Origin: Flemingiibacterium sp045579745
GTDB lineage: Bacteria; Bacillota; Clostridia; Oscillospirales; CAG-272
Direction of reading: 5' to 3'
Assembly: GCA_045579745.1 (NCBI GenBank)
Contig: JAZNMQ010000002.1
Coordinates: 1-58,288, forward strand
Length of the DNA stretch: 58,288 nucleotides
Shown here: piece after piece, positions 8,371 through 15,797 of the stretch
Layout of the letters: each line of letters opens with the position of its first letter
How positions within the stretch are numbered: position 1 is the stretch's first letter
Position numbers and translations under genes: made by a program
The notes under the pieces: model-generated
What the model was told of the DNA's origin: nothing
Seen by the model: only the letters and a program-made list of their open reading frames with translations
The model's database searches: none

Positions 8371-8416
8371 TTATAAAAAACAGCTCTACTCCTTTTTTGA
8401 AAAGAGTAGAGCTGTT
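8371..8416 (-). terminator. Terminator after the methylglyoxal-synthase-like gene
   Basis: ACAGCTCTACTC and GAGTAGAGCTGT (within 8380-8415) pair, with the A/T-rich centre extending the stem. On the - strand TTTTTTATAA follows. It ends the minD-like/mgsA-like unit about 100 bases after its last stop codon. Confidence 0.75.
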
Positions 8417-8515
8417 AAATTTCAGATATCCTACGGAAGGTGATAATTATTTTCCCTGCCCGTTTGCTCAGGTACAGTCCGGCAAATGGCGCAGCACCTC
8501 CGTTGATCGTCCGTA

Positions 8516-8947
8516 TTATCTGAGATTCGCAGGACGATTATAATCCGACTTTGGATTTACGATCTCACGCCAATCAAGTCCTCCGTTTTCAAGCGCACAA
8601 ACCAAAACCTCTGCGGTTGCAATATTTGTCGCTACGGGAACATTATAAACATCACACATACGGAATAGATTGTTATGCTCTTCATCGTAAGCAGTATCTC
8701 TCGATGTATCGCGGAAATATATCAGCAAATCGATCTCGTTGTAAGCTATACGAGAGGTTATCTGCTGAGTACCGCCTTGGTTACCGGACAGCAATCTTTC
8801 AATACGCAGACCTGTGGCATCGGAAATATACTTTCCCGTAATACCTGTAGCACAAAGGTTGTGCTTACAAAGAATGCCGCAATATGCAATGCAAAATTGT
8901 GTCATTAACTCTTTTTTCTTATCATCCGCGATAATTGCAATCTCCAT
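8516..8947 (-). CDS. Methylglyoxal synthase-like protein lacking key catalytic residues
   Basis: The 143-residue protein has the MGS-like domain from end to end: the CATGITGKYISDATG phosphate loop (residues 32-46), LSGNQGGTQQ (53-62), IDLLIYFRD (72-80) and VPVATNIATAEVL. True MgsA makes methylglyoxal from dihydroxyacetone phosphate. By alignment from memory with the E. coli enzyme, catalytic Asp71 is Thr60 here, His98 is Tyr87, Asp101 is Glu90 and His19 is Asp8; Asp20 and Asp91 are kept (D9, D80). Either the chemistry has shifted or the domain only senses a phosphate ligand. The start follows AAGGGATTAGAT. It lies 31 bases after a MinD-like gene, echoing the min-mgsA neighbourhood of other clostridia. 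The fold is sure, the activity doubtful. Confidence 0.75.
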   Translation of the reverse strand: MEIAIIADDKKKELMTQFCIAYCGILCKHNLCATGITGKYISDATGLRIERLLSGNQGGTQQITSRIAYNEIDLLIYFRDTSRDTAYDEEHNNLFRMCDVYNVPVATNIATAEVLVCALENGGLDWREIVNPKSDYNRPANLR

Positions 8948-8978
8948 ATCTAATCCCTTTCTTTAAAAAGACGTGAAA

Positions 8979-9800
8979 CTAAATCTTATCAAAAAGGCGT
9001 TTTACCTGCCTTTTTGCCTTCATTCCACGAAATCCGTGGAACAATGGAACATATTTTCCGCAAAGTCTGCAAGCGATATTATCAAAGGCTACCGAAGCGT
9101 TGGAATTTTTAAGCTGGAAGGTTAATCTGCCATTTTCGGCAGCTATCATCAATTCGTTTTCAAACGGCACAATTCCACACAGCTGTATGTAGGATTTATC
9201 AATGATCTCATTGATTCCCGGGCGATTACCTTTTATTGCGCTTGCAAAGTCAAAGCTGTTTATTAAAAGCTTTTGCGCCGGAACATGGTTGTGCATGAGA
9301 TAATCACCGGTCTGTCCGGCAGCTCTAATGCTCGAGGGCTGATGCGATGCAACAATAATTGCGCTGTCTGCAACCTTGGAATTTAAAACCGCAGGAACAC
9401 CGAGCGAGCCCGGAGTGTCAAGCAGGATATAATCGAGCGGCAATAATTCCGTCGCATCATTGATTATCCGTCTGAATTCAGACGCGGTTATCTCATCGCC
9501 ACCTATGTACGGGGCAGCCAAAAACCATAGATTTTTTGAGCGTTCATCCTGAATGATTGCACGTTCAAGCGTTGCGCGCCCTTTTGCGACATCGTAGATG
9601 TCGTACATTATGTCGTTTTCCACACCGAGAACCAAATCAAGGCACCTCATATCGAAGTCGCAGTCTGCGAGAAGAACCTTTTTTCCACGGCGTGCAAGTG
9701 CCATTGCAAGATTGGCGGCAACCGTCGATTTACCGACTCCGCCCTTGCATGATGTAATCAAAGTAATTTTAGCCGTGTCAGAAACCTCCAGCCGTGCCAC
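8979..9800 (-). CDS. MinD/ParA-family ATPase with basic C-terminal tail
   Basis: The deviant Walker A (CKGGVGKST) comes near residue 18 and the switch region is DTPGSLG, so this is a MinD/ParA-type ATPase that would dimerise with ATP. The C-terminus (about the last 20 residues, FRGMKAKRQVKRLFDKI) is basic and could form an amphipathic membrane helix as in MinD. I place the start at GTG 9800, but no good ribosome binding site precedes it; a GGAGG lies just inside the frame with no usual start codon after it. The open frame reaches 9926, but that extension overlaps the promoter. No minC or minE is nearby. The partner gene is the MgsA-like gene downstream. Confidence 0.7.
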   Translation of the reverse strand: MARLEVSDTAKITLITSCKGGVGKSTVAANLAMALARRGKKVLLADCDFDMRCLDLVLGVENDIMYDIYDVAKGRATLERAIIQDERSKNLWFLAAPYIGGDEITASEFRRIINDATELLPLDYILLDTPGSLGVPAVLNSKVADSAIIVASHQPSSIRAAGQTGDYLMHNHVPAQKLLINSFDFASAIKGNRPGINEIIDKSYIQLCGIVPFENELMIAAENGRLTFQLKNSNASVAFDNIACRLCGKYVPLFHGFRGMKAKRQVKRLFDKI

Positions 9801-9884
9801 AATCGCACAATGATTAAGTTCATAGCATGTCCACATAAAAATCGAGCAAAACTTGCTTTCTCTTTGCAAATATGCCATCGATGC

Positions 9885-9920
9885 ACTATAATAATACCAT
9901 GTTTTTATCATTTTTGTCAA
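9885..9920 (-). promoter_or_regulatory. Promoter of the minD-like/mgsA-like unit
   Basis: On the - strand TTGACA (9915-9920) is followed after 18 bases by TATTAT (9891-9896) and then TATAGT (9885-9890). This places transcription start near 9880 and rules out the upstream ATGs of the open frame. Confidence 0.6.
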
Positions 9921-10077
9921 TAGCATTGCTTGTATTTTTGCTTTGTTTTATATTTTTTTACATTTGTGAAAATAATGATTCATAATTAAAATGCCGTTTT
10001 TTGATTGTATTTTGCGTTTCAATATAAAATGAACTAAAATATTTCCATCAATTGCAGAAATATTTACAAAATGATTA

Positions 10078-10106
10078 TTGTAATTTCAAGCGATTTATTG
10101 TATAAT
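10078..10106 (+). promoter_or_regulatory. Promoter of the glyA operon
   Basis: TTGTAA (10078-10083), a 17-base spacer and TATAAT (10101-10106), 37 bases before the glyA start. The region 9921-10077 is very AT-rich and shows nothing else. Confidence 0.65.
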
Positions 10107-10142
10107 TATTTTAACTATTTTTATTTAAGGAGAATTTTATCC

Positions 10143-11390
10143 ATGGTTAAGAATAATATGGACTTTATCCGTCAATTCGACCCCGAAATTGGCGATGCAA
10201 TTGAAAAGGAATATGCCCGTCAGCAGAGAGGGCTTGAGCTTATTGCATCTGAAAACGTTGTATCTCCCGCAGTTATGGCTGCTATGGGAACAGTACTTAC
10301 CAACAAATACGCTGAGGGCTATCCCGGAAAGCGTTACTATGGCGGCTGCGAATGTGTTGACATTGCCGAGAATATTGCTATCGAGCGTGCAAAGAAGCTC
10401 TTTGGAGCAGAGCATGCTAATGTTCAGCCACACTCCGGCGCTCAGGCTAATATAGCCGTATACTTAGCCCTTCTTAATCCGGGCGACACCGTAATGGGTA
10501 TGAATCTTGCTCACGGTGGACATCTTACACACGGAAGCCCCGTAAACATCTCCGGTATTCTTTACAACTTCGTTCCTTACGGCGTTGAGGATGATACCGG
10601 AATGATTGACTACGACAAGGTAGAGTTCCTTGCTAAAGAAAACAAGCCTAAGCTGATTGTTGCAGGCGCATCCGCTTATCCCCGTGTTATCGACTTCAAG
10701 CGTCTTTCCGAGATTGCCAAGAGCGTCGGTGCATACTTCATGGTTGACATGGCGCACATCGCAGGACTTGTTGCCGCAGGACTCCATCCAAATCCTGTAC
10801 CGTATGCAGACGTTGTAACAACCACCACACACAAGACACTTCGCGGTCCTCGCGGAGGCATGATCCTCTGCCGTGAGGAGCTTGCAAAGGCTATCAACAA
10901 GGCTGTGTTCCCCGGAAATCAGGGCGGTCCGCTTATGCACGTTATCGCTTCAAAGGCAGTTTGCTTCGGCGAGGCTCTCAAGCCTGAATTCGCACTTTAT
11001 CAACAGCAGATTGTAAAGAATGCGAAGGCTTTGGCTGATTCCCTCATTGCAGAAGGCTTCGATCTCGTTTCGGGCGGCACAGATAACCACCTGATGCTCG
11101 TTGACCTTCGCAATATGAATGTTACGGGTAAAGATCTCGAGCACAAGCTCGACGAGGTGTATATCACTGTCAACAAGAACTCCGTGCCTAACGATCCGCA
11201 GTCTCCGTTTGTAACAAGCGGCGTTCGCATCGGCACGCCCGCTGTCACATCCCGCGGACTTGTCGAGGAAGATATGAAGACAATCGCACGCCTTATCAAG
11301 CTCACAGTCACAGATTTTGATAATTCTGCTGACTACATCCGCTCAGAGGTTACAAAGATTTGCAATAAGTATCCGCTTTACGAGGGCTAA
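10143..11390 (+). CDS. glyA: Serine hydroxymethyltransferase
   Basis: GlyA converts serine and tetrahydrofolate to glycine and 5,10-methylene-tetrahydrofolate with PLP, the main source of one-carbon units. The 415-residue protein is full length: LELIASENVVSPAVMAA near the N-terminus, YAEGYPGKRYYGG, and the PLP lysine in VVTTTTHKTLRGPRGG. ATG 10143 is chosen because AAGGAG (10127-10132) is 10 bases upstream; the longer frame from 10071 overlaps the promoter. It heads a + strand operon with cinA and the galactokinase-like gene, with gaps of about 30 bases. Confidence 0.95.
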   Translation: MVKNNMDFIRQFDPEIGDAIEKEYARQQRGLELIASENVVSPAVMAAMGTVLTNKYAEGYPGKRYYGGCECVDIAENIAIERAKKLFGAEHANVQPHSGAQANIAVYLALLNPGDTVMGMNLAHGGHLTHGSPVNISGILYNFVPYGVEDDTGMIDYDKVEFLAKENKPKLIVAGASAYPRVIDFKRLSEIAKSVGAYFMVDMAHIAGLVAAGLHPNPVPYADVVTTTTHKTLRGPRGGMILCREELAKAINKAVFPGNQGGPLMHVIASKAVCFGEALKPEFALYQQQIVKNAKALADSLIAEGFDLVSGGTDNHLMLVDLRNMNVTGKDLEHKLDEVYITVNKNSVPNDPQSPFVTSGVRIGTPAVTSRGLVEEDMKTIARLIKLTVTDFDNSADYIRSEVTKICNKYPLYEG

Positions 11391-11423
11391 TATTTAAATT
11401 TTGCAATTATTCGGAGTGATTAT

Positions 11424-12683
11424 ATGATTACAATTCGGAGTGCTGAAATTCTATGTGTCGGCACCGAGCTGCTGCTCGGCGATATAGTCAACACAGATGC
11501 GGCATTCATTTCCCGGCGTCTTGCCGGACTTGGCATCAATCAATTTTATCAAGGTGTTGTAGGTGACAATCCTGCTCGTCTGGAGATAGCTTTAAAGCTA
11601 TCTCTTGAACGAAGCGACCTGATAATACTGACAGGCGGACTCGGTCCCACTTATGATGATCTGACCAAGGAAACCGCCGCAAAGCTCATGGGACGTTCAA
11701 TGTTCATGCACGAGGAAAGCCTTGAGCGAATGATGGCAAGGCTCAACCGTTACGGCAAGGCAATGACCGAAAATAACAAAAAGCAGGCAATGATGCCCGA
11801 GGGAGCGATTGTATTCAAAAACGACTACGGCACAGCCCCCGGACTTGCCATCGAGGATGAAGCGAAAGGAAAGGTTATTATCCTTCTTCCGGGTCCTCCT
11901 CGCGAGCTTGAACCGATGTTCGTTGAGCAGGTCGAGCCGTACCTGAAAAAATTCTCCGACCATCTGCTTTACTCCAAAAATGTCAACATATTCGGCATGG
12001 GCGAATCAAGAGTTGAAGCAATTCTTCGAGAAATGATGCTCGAATCAAAGAATCCCACCATTGCACCGTATGCTAAAGAGGGCGAGGTTTTGCTTCGCGT
12101 AACAGCTTCGGGAAAAAGCGAGAGCGAATGTGCGGCTCTGTGCGATGAGGCAATCGCAAGGATCCGCGAAACTGAAGTTGGAGAAATGATTTACGGCATA
12201 GATGCAGGCTCACTTGAGCAGAGTCTTGTTAACGAGCTCTGCCGCCAAAAAAAGACAATAGCGTGCGCTGAATCCTGCACGGGCGGATATGTTGCAAAGC
12301 GAATAACAAATATCAGCGGCTCGAGCGAGGTGCTCGAGGGAAGTATTGTCACCTACGCAAACCGAATAAAGGAACAGTTTGTAAATGTTTCACATGAAAC
12401 ACTCGAAAAGCATGGAGCGGTATCGCGTGAAACGGCAATCGAAATGGCTCGAGGCGTCAGAGCGCTGTTCGGCTCAGATATCGGCATTTCAACTACAGGA
12501 ATTGCCGGGCCGACCGGAGGAACCGCAGATAAGCCCGTAGGACTTGTATACGTCGGCGTATCATACGGTGACAAAGAGGAGGTCCGCGAGCTGAGCATCG
12601 GCAACGGCCTTGCAACACGAGAATATATCAGATATGTATCGGCAAGCAATGCGCTTGATTTGGCGCGCCGAATACTACTGTAA
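11424..12683 (+). CDS. cinA: CinA family protein (NMN/ADP-ribose-type pyrophosphatase plus NMN amidase domain)
   Basis: This is the full two-domain form, 419 residues. The N-terminal MoaB/COG1058 domain shows GTELLLGDIVNTDAAFIS and LTGGLGPTYDDLTKE (about residues 10-90). The C-terminal CinA amidase domain shows AESCTGGYVAKRIT and GIAGPTGG (about 270-360). Family members hydrolyse ADP-ribose-like compounds and deamidate nicotinamide mononucleotide, salvaging NAD breakdown products, and in some species are co-regulated with recA. In many Firmicutes cinA lies between pgsA and recA; here those genes are some 30 kb away across the origin. CGGAG precedes the start. A near-parS sequence lies in the gene at 12386-12401. 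Confidence 0.92.
   Translation: MITIRSAEILCVGTELLLGDIVNTDAAFISRRLAGLGINQFYQGVVGDNPARLEIALKLSLERSDLIILTGGLGPTYDDLTKETAAKLMGRSMFMHEESLERMMARLNRYGKAMTENNKKQAMMPEGAIVFKNDYGTAPGLAIEDEAKGKVIILLPGPPRELEPMFVEQVEPYLKKFSDHLLYSKNVNIFGMGESRVEAILREMMLESKNPTIAPYAKEGEVLLRVTASGKSESECAALCDEAIARIRETEVGEMIYGIDAGSLEQSLVNELCRQKKTIACAESCTGGYVAKRITNISGSSEVLEGSIVTYANRIKEQFVNVSHETLEKHGAVSRETAIEMARGVRALFGSDIGISTTGIAGPTGGTADKPVGLVYVGVSYGDKEEVRELSIGNGLATREYIRYVSASNALDLARRILL
12386..12401. other. Near-parS sequence (one mismatch) inside cinA
   Basis: TGTTTCACATGAAACA differs from the parS at 21130-21145 at one central base (A for G). It encodes part of VSHETL in cinA, so coding need could produce it by chance, but parS sites inside genes are common. 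Confidence 0.35.
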
Positions 12684-12712
12684 CCATCAAAGTCAAGAAA
12701 GGAAGCTCTATC

Positions 12713-13993
12713 ATGAATGCAACTGCGCTAATTAACGCAATCAAAGGCGGAGAGTATACCGCTATTTTCACTGAGCTTTACGGAGAGGAGAATGTAAAGC
12801 TTCAGGAAGCTCGCTATATCAATGTAGTAAACGAATTTGCTAAAATGTTTGGCGGCGAGCGCGAAATTTCGCTGTTCTCTGTCGCAGGAAGAAGCGAAAT
12901 TTCCGGAAACCACACAGATCACAACTACGGACGCGTTCTTGCGGCATCCATTAATCTCGATATCATCGCGGCAGCTTCTCCGAGAGATGATTTGCGTGTC
13001 AATATCAAATCAGAGGGCTTCCCTATTGATGAGGTTGATATAACCAATCCTACAGTTGACGAAGCACTTTATTACACTTCAAAATCTATTATTTCGGGAA
13101 TGTGCAGCGGATTTTTGAAATACGGTCACAAGGTCGGCGGCTATGATGCTTACACCACCTCCAACGTATTCAAGGGCTCCGGTCTTTCATCCTCTGCGGC
13201 ATTCGAGGATATGGTCGGACTGATCCTCAACGGCTTTTACAACGACGGAAAGGTCGAAAATGCCGAGATAGCAAAAATAGCACAGTACTCTGAAAACGTA
13301 TTCTTTGGAAAGCCAAGCGGACTTATGGACCAAACAGCCTGCGCAGTAGGCGGTTTTGTAGCCATTGATTTCAAAAACCCCACGGAGCCTATAATCGAGA
13401 AGCTCCCATTTGACCTTACAGCGGCAGGCTACAGCCTTTGCATTGTCAATACAGGCGGAAACCACGCTGACCTCAACGAGGATTATGCTTCCGTTCCTGC
13501 AGAAATGAAAAAGGTTGCATCATATTTCGGGAAGCCCGTGCTTCGCGAAGTTAAGCTTGAAGAGATCCTCAAAAACATCGAGGCGCTTCGTAAGTTCGCA
13601 GGCGACCGTGCAATAATGCGTGCCATCCATTTCCTGAATGAAAATGAGCGTGTAGCTGCTCAAACCGAGGCACTCAAATCCGGCGACATCGACGCATTCC
13701 TGAGCGATGTAATCGCATCGGGCAATTCAAGCTATAAGTATCTGCAAAACGTCTTCACCGTTAAAAACGTTAACGAGCAGGGGCTTTCGCTCGCGCTCTG
13801 TCTTGCAGAGCTTGCACTTTCGGGCAAAAAAGCCGCTTACCGCGTTCATGGCGGAGGTTTTGCAGGCACAATTCAGGCATTTGTAAAGAACGAGGACGTT
13901 GCTGATTTCCGCTCTGCTCTTGACGAGGCATTCGGCGACGGAGCAACGACTGTTCTCAAGGTTCGCCCGTACGGTGCAATCCGCATCCAATAA
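12713..13993 (+). CDS. Galactokinase-like GHMP sugar kinase
   Basis: The 426-residue GHMP kinase has all three motifs: GRSEISGNHTDHNYG near residue 62 (sugar-binding loop), GSGLSSSAAFEDMVG near 155 (ATP loop), and VHGGGFAGTIQAFV near the C-terminus. SGLMDQTACAVGG carries the catalytic Asp. Known galactokinases have GEHTDYN; the Glu that contacts galactose is Asn here, so the sugar is uncertain. The length exceeds the usual 390 or so residues. AAGGAAGCTC precedes the start. There is no galT or galE nearby. The stop codon overlaps the next ATG, which points to translational coupling. Confidence 0.8.
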   Translation: MNATALINAIKGGEYTAIFTELYGEENVKLQEARYINVVNEFAKMFGGEREISLFSVAGRSEISGNHTDHNYGRVLAASINLDIIAAASPRDDLRVNIKSEGFPIDEVDITNPTVDEALYYTSKSIISGMCSGFLKYGHKVGGYDAYTTSNVFKGSGLSSSAAFEDMVGLILNGFYNDGKVENAEIAKIAQYSENVFFGKPSGLMDQTACAVGGFVAIDFKNPTEPIIEKLPFDLTAAGYSLCIVNTGGNHADLNEDYASVPAEMKKVASYFGKPVLREVKLEEILKNIEALRKFAGDRAIMRAIHFLNENERVAAQTEALKSGDIDAFLSDVIASGNSSYKYLQNVFTVKNVNEQGLSLALCLAELALSGKKAAYRVHGGGFAGTIQAFVKNEDVADFRSALDEAFGDGATTVLKVRPYGAIRIQ

Positions 13994-14466
13994 TGGCAAA
14001 AAAGAAGAAACGCTCGAATTTGACCTCTTTTGCAGGTTCGCTTGAATCGTCAAAGGAGGTCAAAGCCTCAATTAAACGCTTTAATTTCAAGCGCGCAATC
14101 ATCATTCTGCTATCGACGCTTGCTGCATTCAGCTTACTTGAAGCAGTTGTCGGATTTGAGGCATCGCGCGGGATGCAGATCAGCATTATTACGATAGTCT
14201 ATTATATTATCGCAACGATATTGTTTCTTGCAATAGTGTTTTTGAACCGAGGACTGTCAAAATCGGAGCTCACACCCGAGATGCTCGACGAAGGAACTCC
14301 GCCCGAGGAAGCCTCACGCATTTGCAGTCTTGTCAACAGACAAAAGAAAATTGCAAAAAAATTAATGCTCGTCTTAATTCCGCTTGTGTTATCAATACTT
14401 CTTGATATGCTGTATCTTTTTTACAGCGATTTCTTCAAGGGAATAATTGACGCTCTGACAATATGA
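13993..14466 (+). CDS. Small integral membrane protein, function unknown
   Basis: The 157-residue protein starts with a basic tail (MAKKKKRSN) and has three likely membrane segments, at about residues 35-52, 62-84 and 118-142. A short acidic segment (LTPEMLDEGTPPEEASR) lies between the second and third. The start codon overlaps the galactokinase-like stop by one base and the stop overlaps the next gene by four, so it is embedded in the operon. It is not recognised. Confidence 0.7.
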   Translation: MAKKKKRSNLTSFAGSLESSKEVKASIKRFNFKRAIIILLSTLAAFSLLEAVVGFEASRGMQISIITIVYYIIATILFLAIVFLNRGLSKSELTPEMLDEGTPPEEASRICSLVNRQKKIAKKLMLVLIPLVLSILLDMLYLFYSDFFKGIIDALTI

Positions 14467-15260
14467 TGACTGATACAATAAATCAATTTACCGTCTACGC
14501 CTTGGCATCCGGCTCCAAGGGCAACTCTGTATATGTACGCCTTGGCGAGGACGAGCTCCTGATCGACGCCGGAACAAGCTGTAAGAATATCTGCTGCGCC
14601 TTAAATTCAATCGGCACGGATATCAGGAATATCAAAGCTATTTTTATAACGCACGAGCACAGCGACCATGTTTCGGCTCTTGAAACAATCTCAAAAAAGT
14701 ACGCTATTCCCGTGCATTTCACCGAACAGTCCGCAAGGGTGCATCTGAACTCGTCAAAAACCGAAAACACATCGAATGTCGCGGTGATTCATCCGCCAAT
14801 TTACAGCGAAATCGTTGGAGATCTGACCGTGCGTTCATTTGCAACACCTCACGACAGCGTATCAAGCGTAGGCTTTGTAGTATCGGACGGAACCGCCGAG
14901 CATACTCTCGCGTTAGCTACCGATATCGGATGTGTGACAGACGAAATTTCAGACGCGCTTATCGGCGTAGAAAATGTAATACTTGAATCAAATCATGACG
15001 AAAATATGCTGCTTTGCGGAGATTATCCGTATGAACTCAAGCGACGCATACGGTCCGACTACGGTCATCTTTCAAACGAATCCGCCGCAATTTTCATCAG
15101 CAGACTTGCAAGATCCGGAACAAAGCGGATCATGCTTGCTCATTTGAGTAGGGAAAATAATCTTCCCGAGCTTGCATATCAAACCGCTCTCGATGTATTA
15201 AAAGGCACCGATGTCCATCTATCCGTCGCCGCACCGAATACCCCAACGAGGCTTGTATAA
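14463..15260 (+). CDS. MBL-fold metallohydrolase, WalJ/YycJ type
   Basis: The 265-residue metallo-beta-lactamase fold protein shows ALASGSKGNSVYV at the start and the metal motif THEHSDHVSAL at about residues 63-73. Later metal ligands are also seen (ATDIGCV, SNHDENMLLCGDYP, GHLSNESA, LAHLSRENN). This set is typical of the YycJ/WalJ group, which in Gram-positive bacteria is linked to cell-wall and genome-maintenance phenotypes; a 5' exonuclease activity has been reported for members. It lies directly before rlmH, an arrangement frequent in Firmicutes. Confidence 0.85.
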   Translation: MMTDTINQFTVYALASGSKGNSVYVRLGEDELLIDAGTSCKNICCALNSIGTDIRNIKAIFITHEHSDHVSALETISKKYAIPVHFTEQSARVHLNSSKTENTSNVAVIHPPIYSEIVGDLTVRSFATPHDSVSSVGFVVSDGTAEHTLALATDIGCVTDEISDALIGVENVILESNHDENMLLCGDYPYELKRRIRSDYGHLSNESAAIFISRLARSGTKRIMLAHLSRENNLPELAYQTALDVLKGTDVHLSVAAPNTPTRLV

Positions 15261-15264
15261 GATT

Positions 15265-15747
15265 ATGCTTAGAATACATATTGTCCATGTGGGAACTATA
15301 AAAGAAAAATATTTAAGCGATGCCGTGGCTGAATACGAGAAACGCCTGAGCGCATACTGCTCTGTCGATAATATTTCCGTTCGCGAGGAAAGGCTTCCCG
15401 ATAAGCCCTCTCAAGCCGAAATTCAAACCGCATTGAAGCGCGAGGGAGAGCGAATTTTGACTTCTCTGCCTCAACGAAGCTATAACATCGCACTTTGTGT
15501 TGAGGGCAAGCAAATGCCGAGCGAGGCATTTGCCGAGCGCATTACATCGATCACCAACGACGGCTATTCGGATATCTGTCTGATTATCGGCGGCTCTGAC
15601 GGGTTGTCTGACGAGGTCAAGCGCTCCTGTCACATGCGTCTTTCACTCTCCGAAATGACCTTTCCGCATCAGCTTATGCGTGTGATTCTGCTCGAACAGC
15701 TCTACCGCGCATTCAACATCCGAGCAGGTGGAAAATACCACAAATAA
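15265..15747 (+). CDS. rlmH: 23S rRNA pseudouridine-1915 N3-methyltransferase
   Basis: RlmH methylates pseudouridine 1915 in helix 69 of 23S rRNA on the 70S ribosome. The 160-residue protein matches the family length. It is a SPOUT fold: IHIVHVGTIKEKYL at the start, LCVEGKQM, the SAM-binding IIGGSDGLS and the C-terminal EQLYRAFNIRAGGKYHK. I chose ATG 15265 over the frame start at 15211 because the family begins at this point; the upstream part overlaps the MBL gene. The ribosome binding site is weak, which fits coupling. Confidence 0.93.
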   Translation: MLRIHIVHVGTIKEKYLSDAVAEYEKRLSAYCSVDNISVREERLPDKPSQAEIQTALKREGERILTSLPQRSYNIALCVEGKQMPSEAFAERITSITNDGYSDICLIIGGSDGLSDEVKRSCHMRLSLSEMTFPHQLMRVILLEQLYRAFNIRAGGKYHK

Positions 15748-15797
15748 TCGCTGTGTGTGGTTGATATCTCCAAACGTTTTATGAAAGGAATCCTCAT

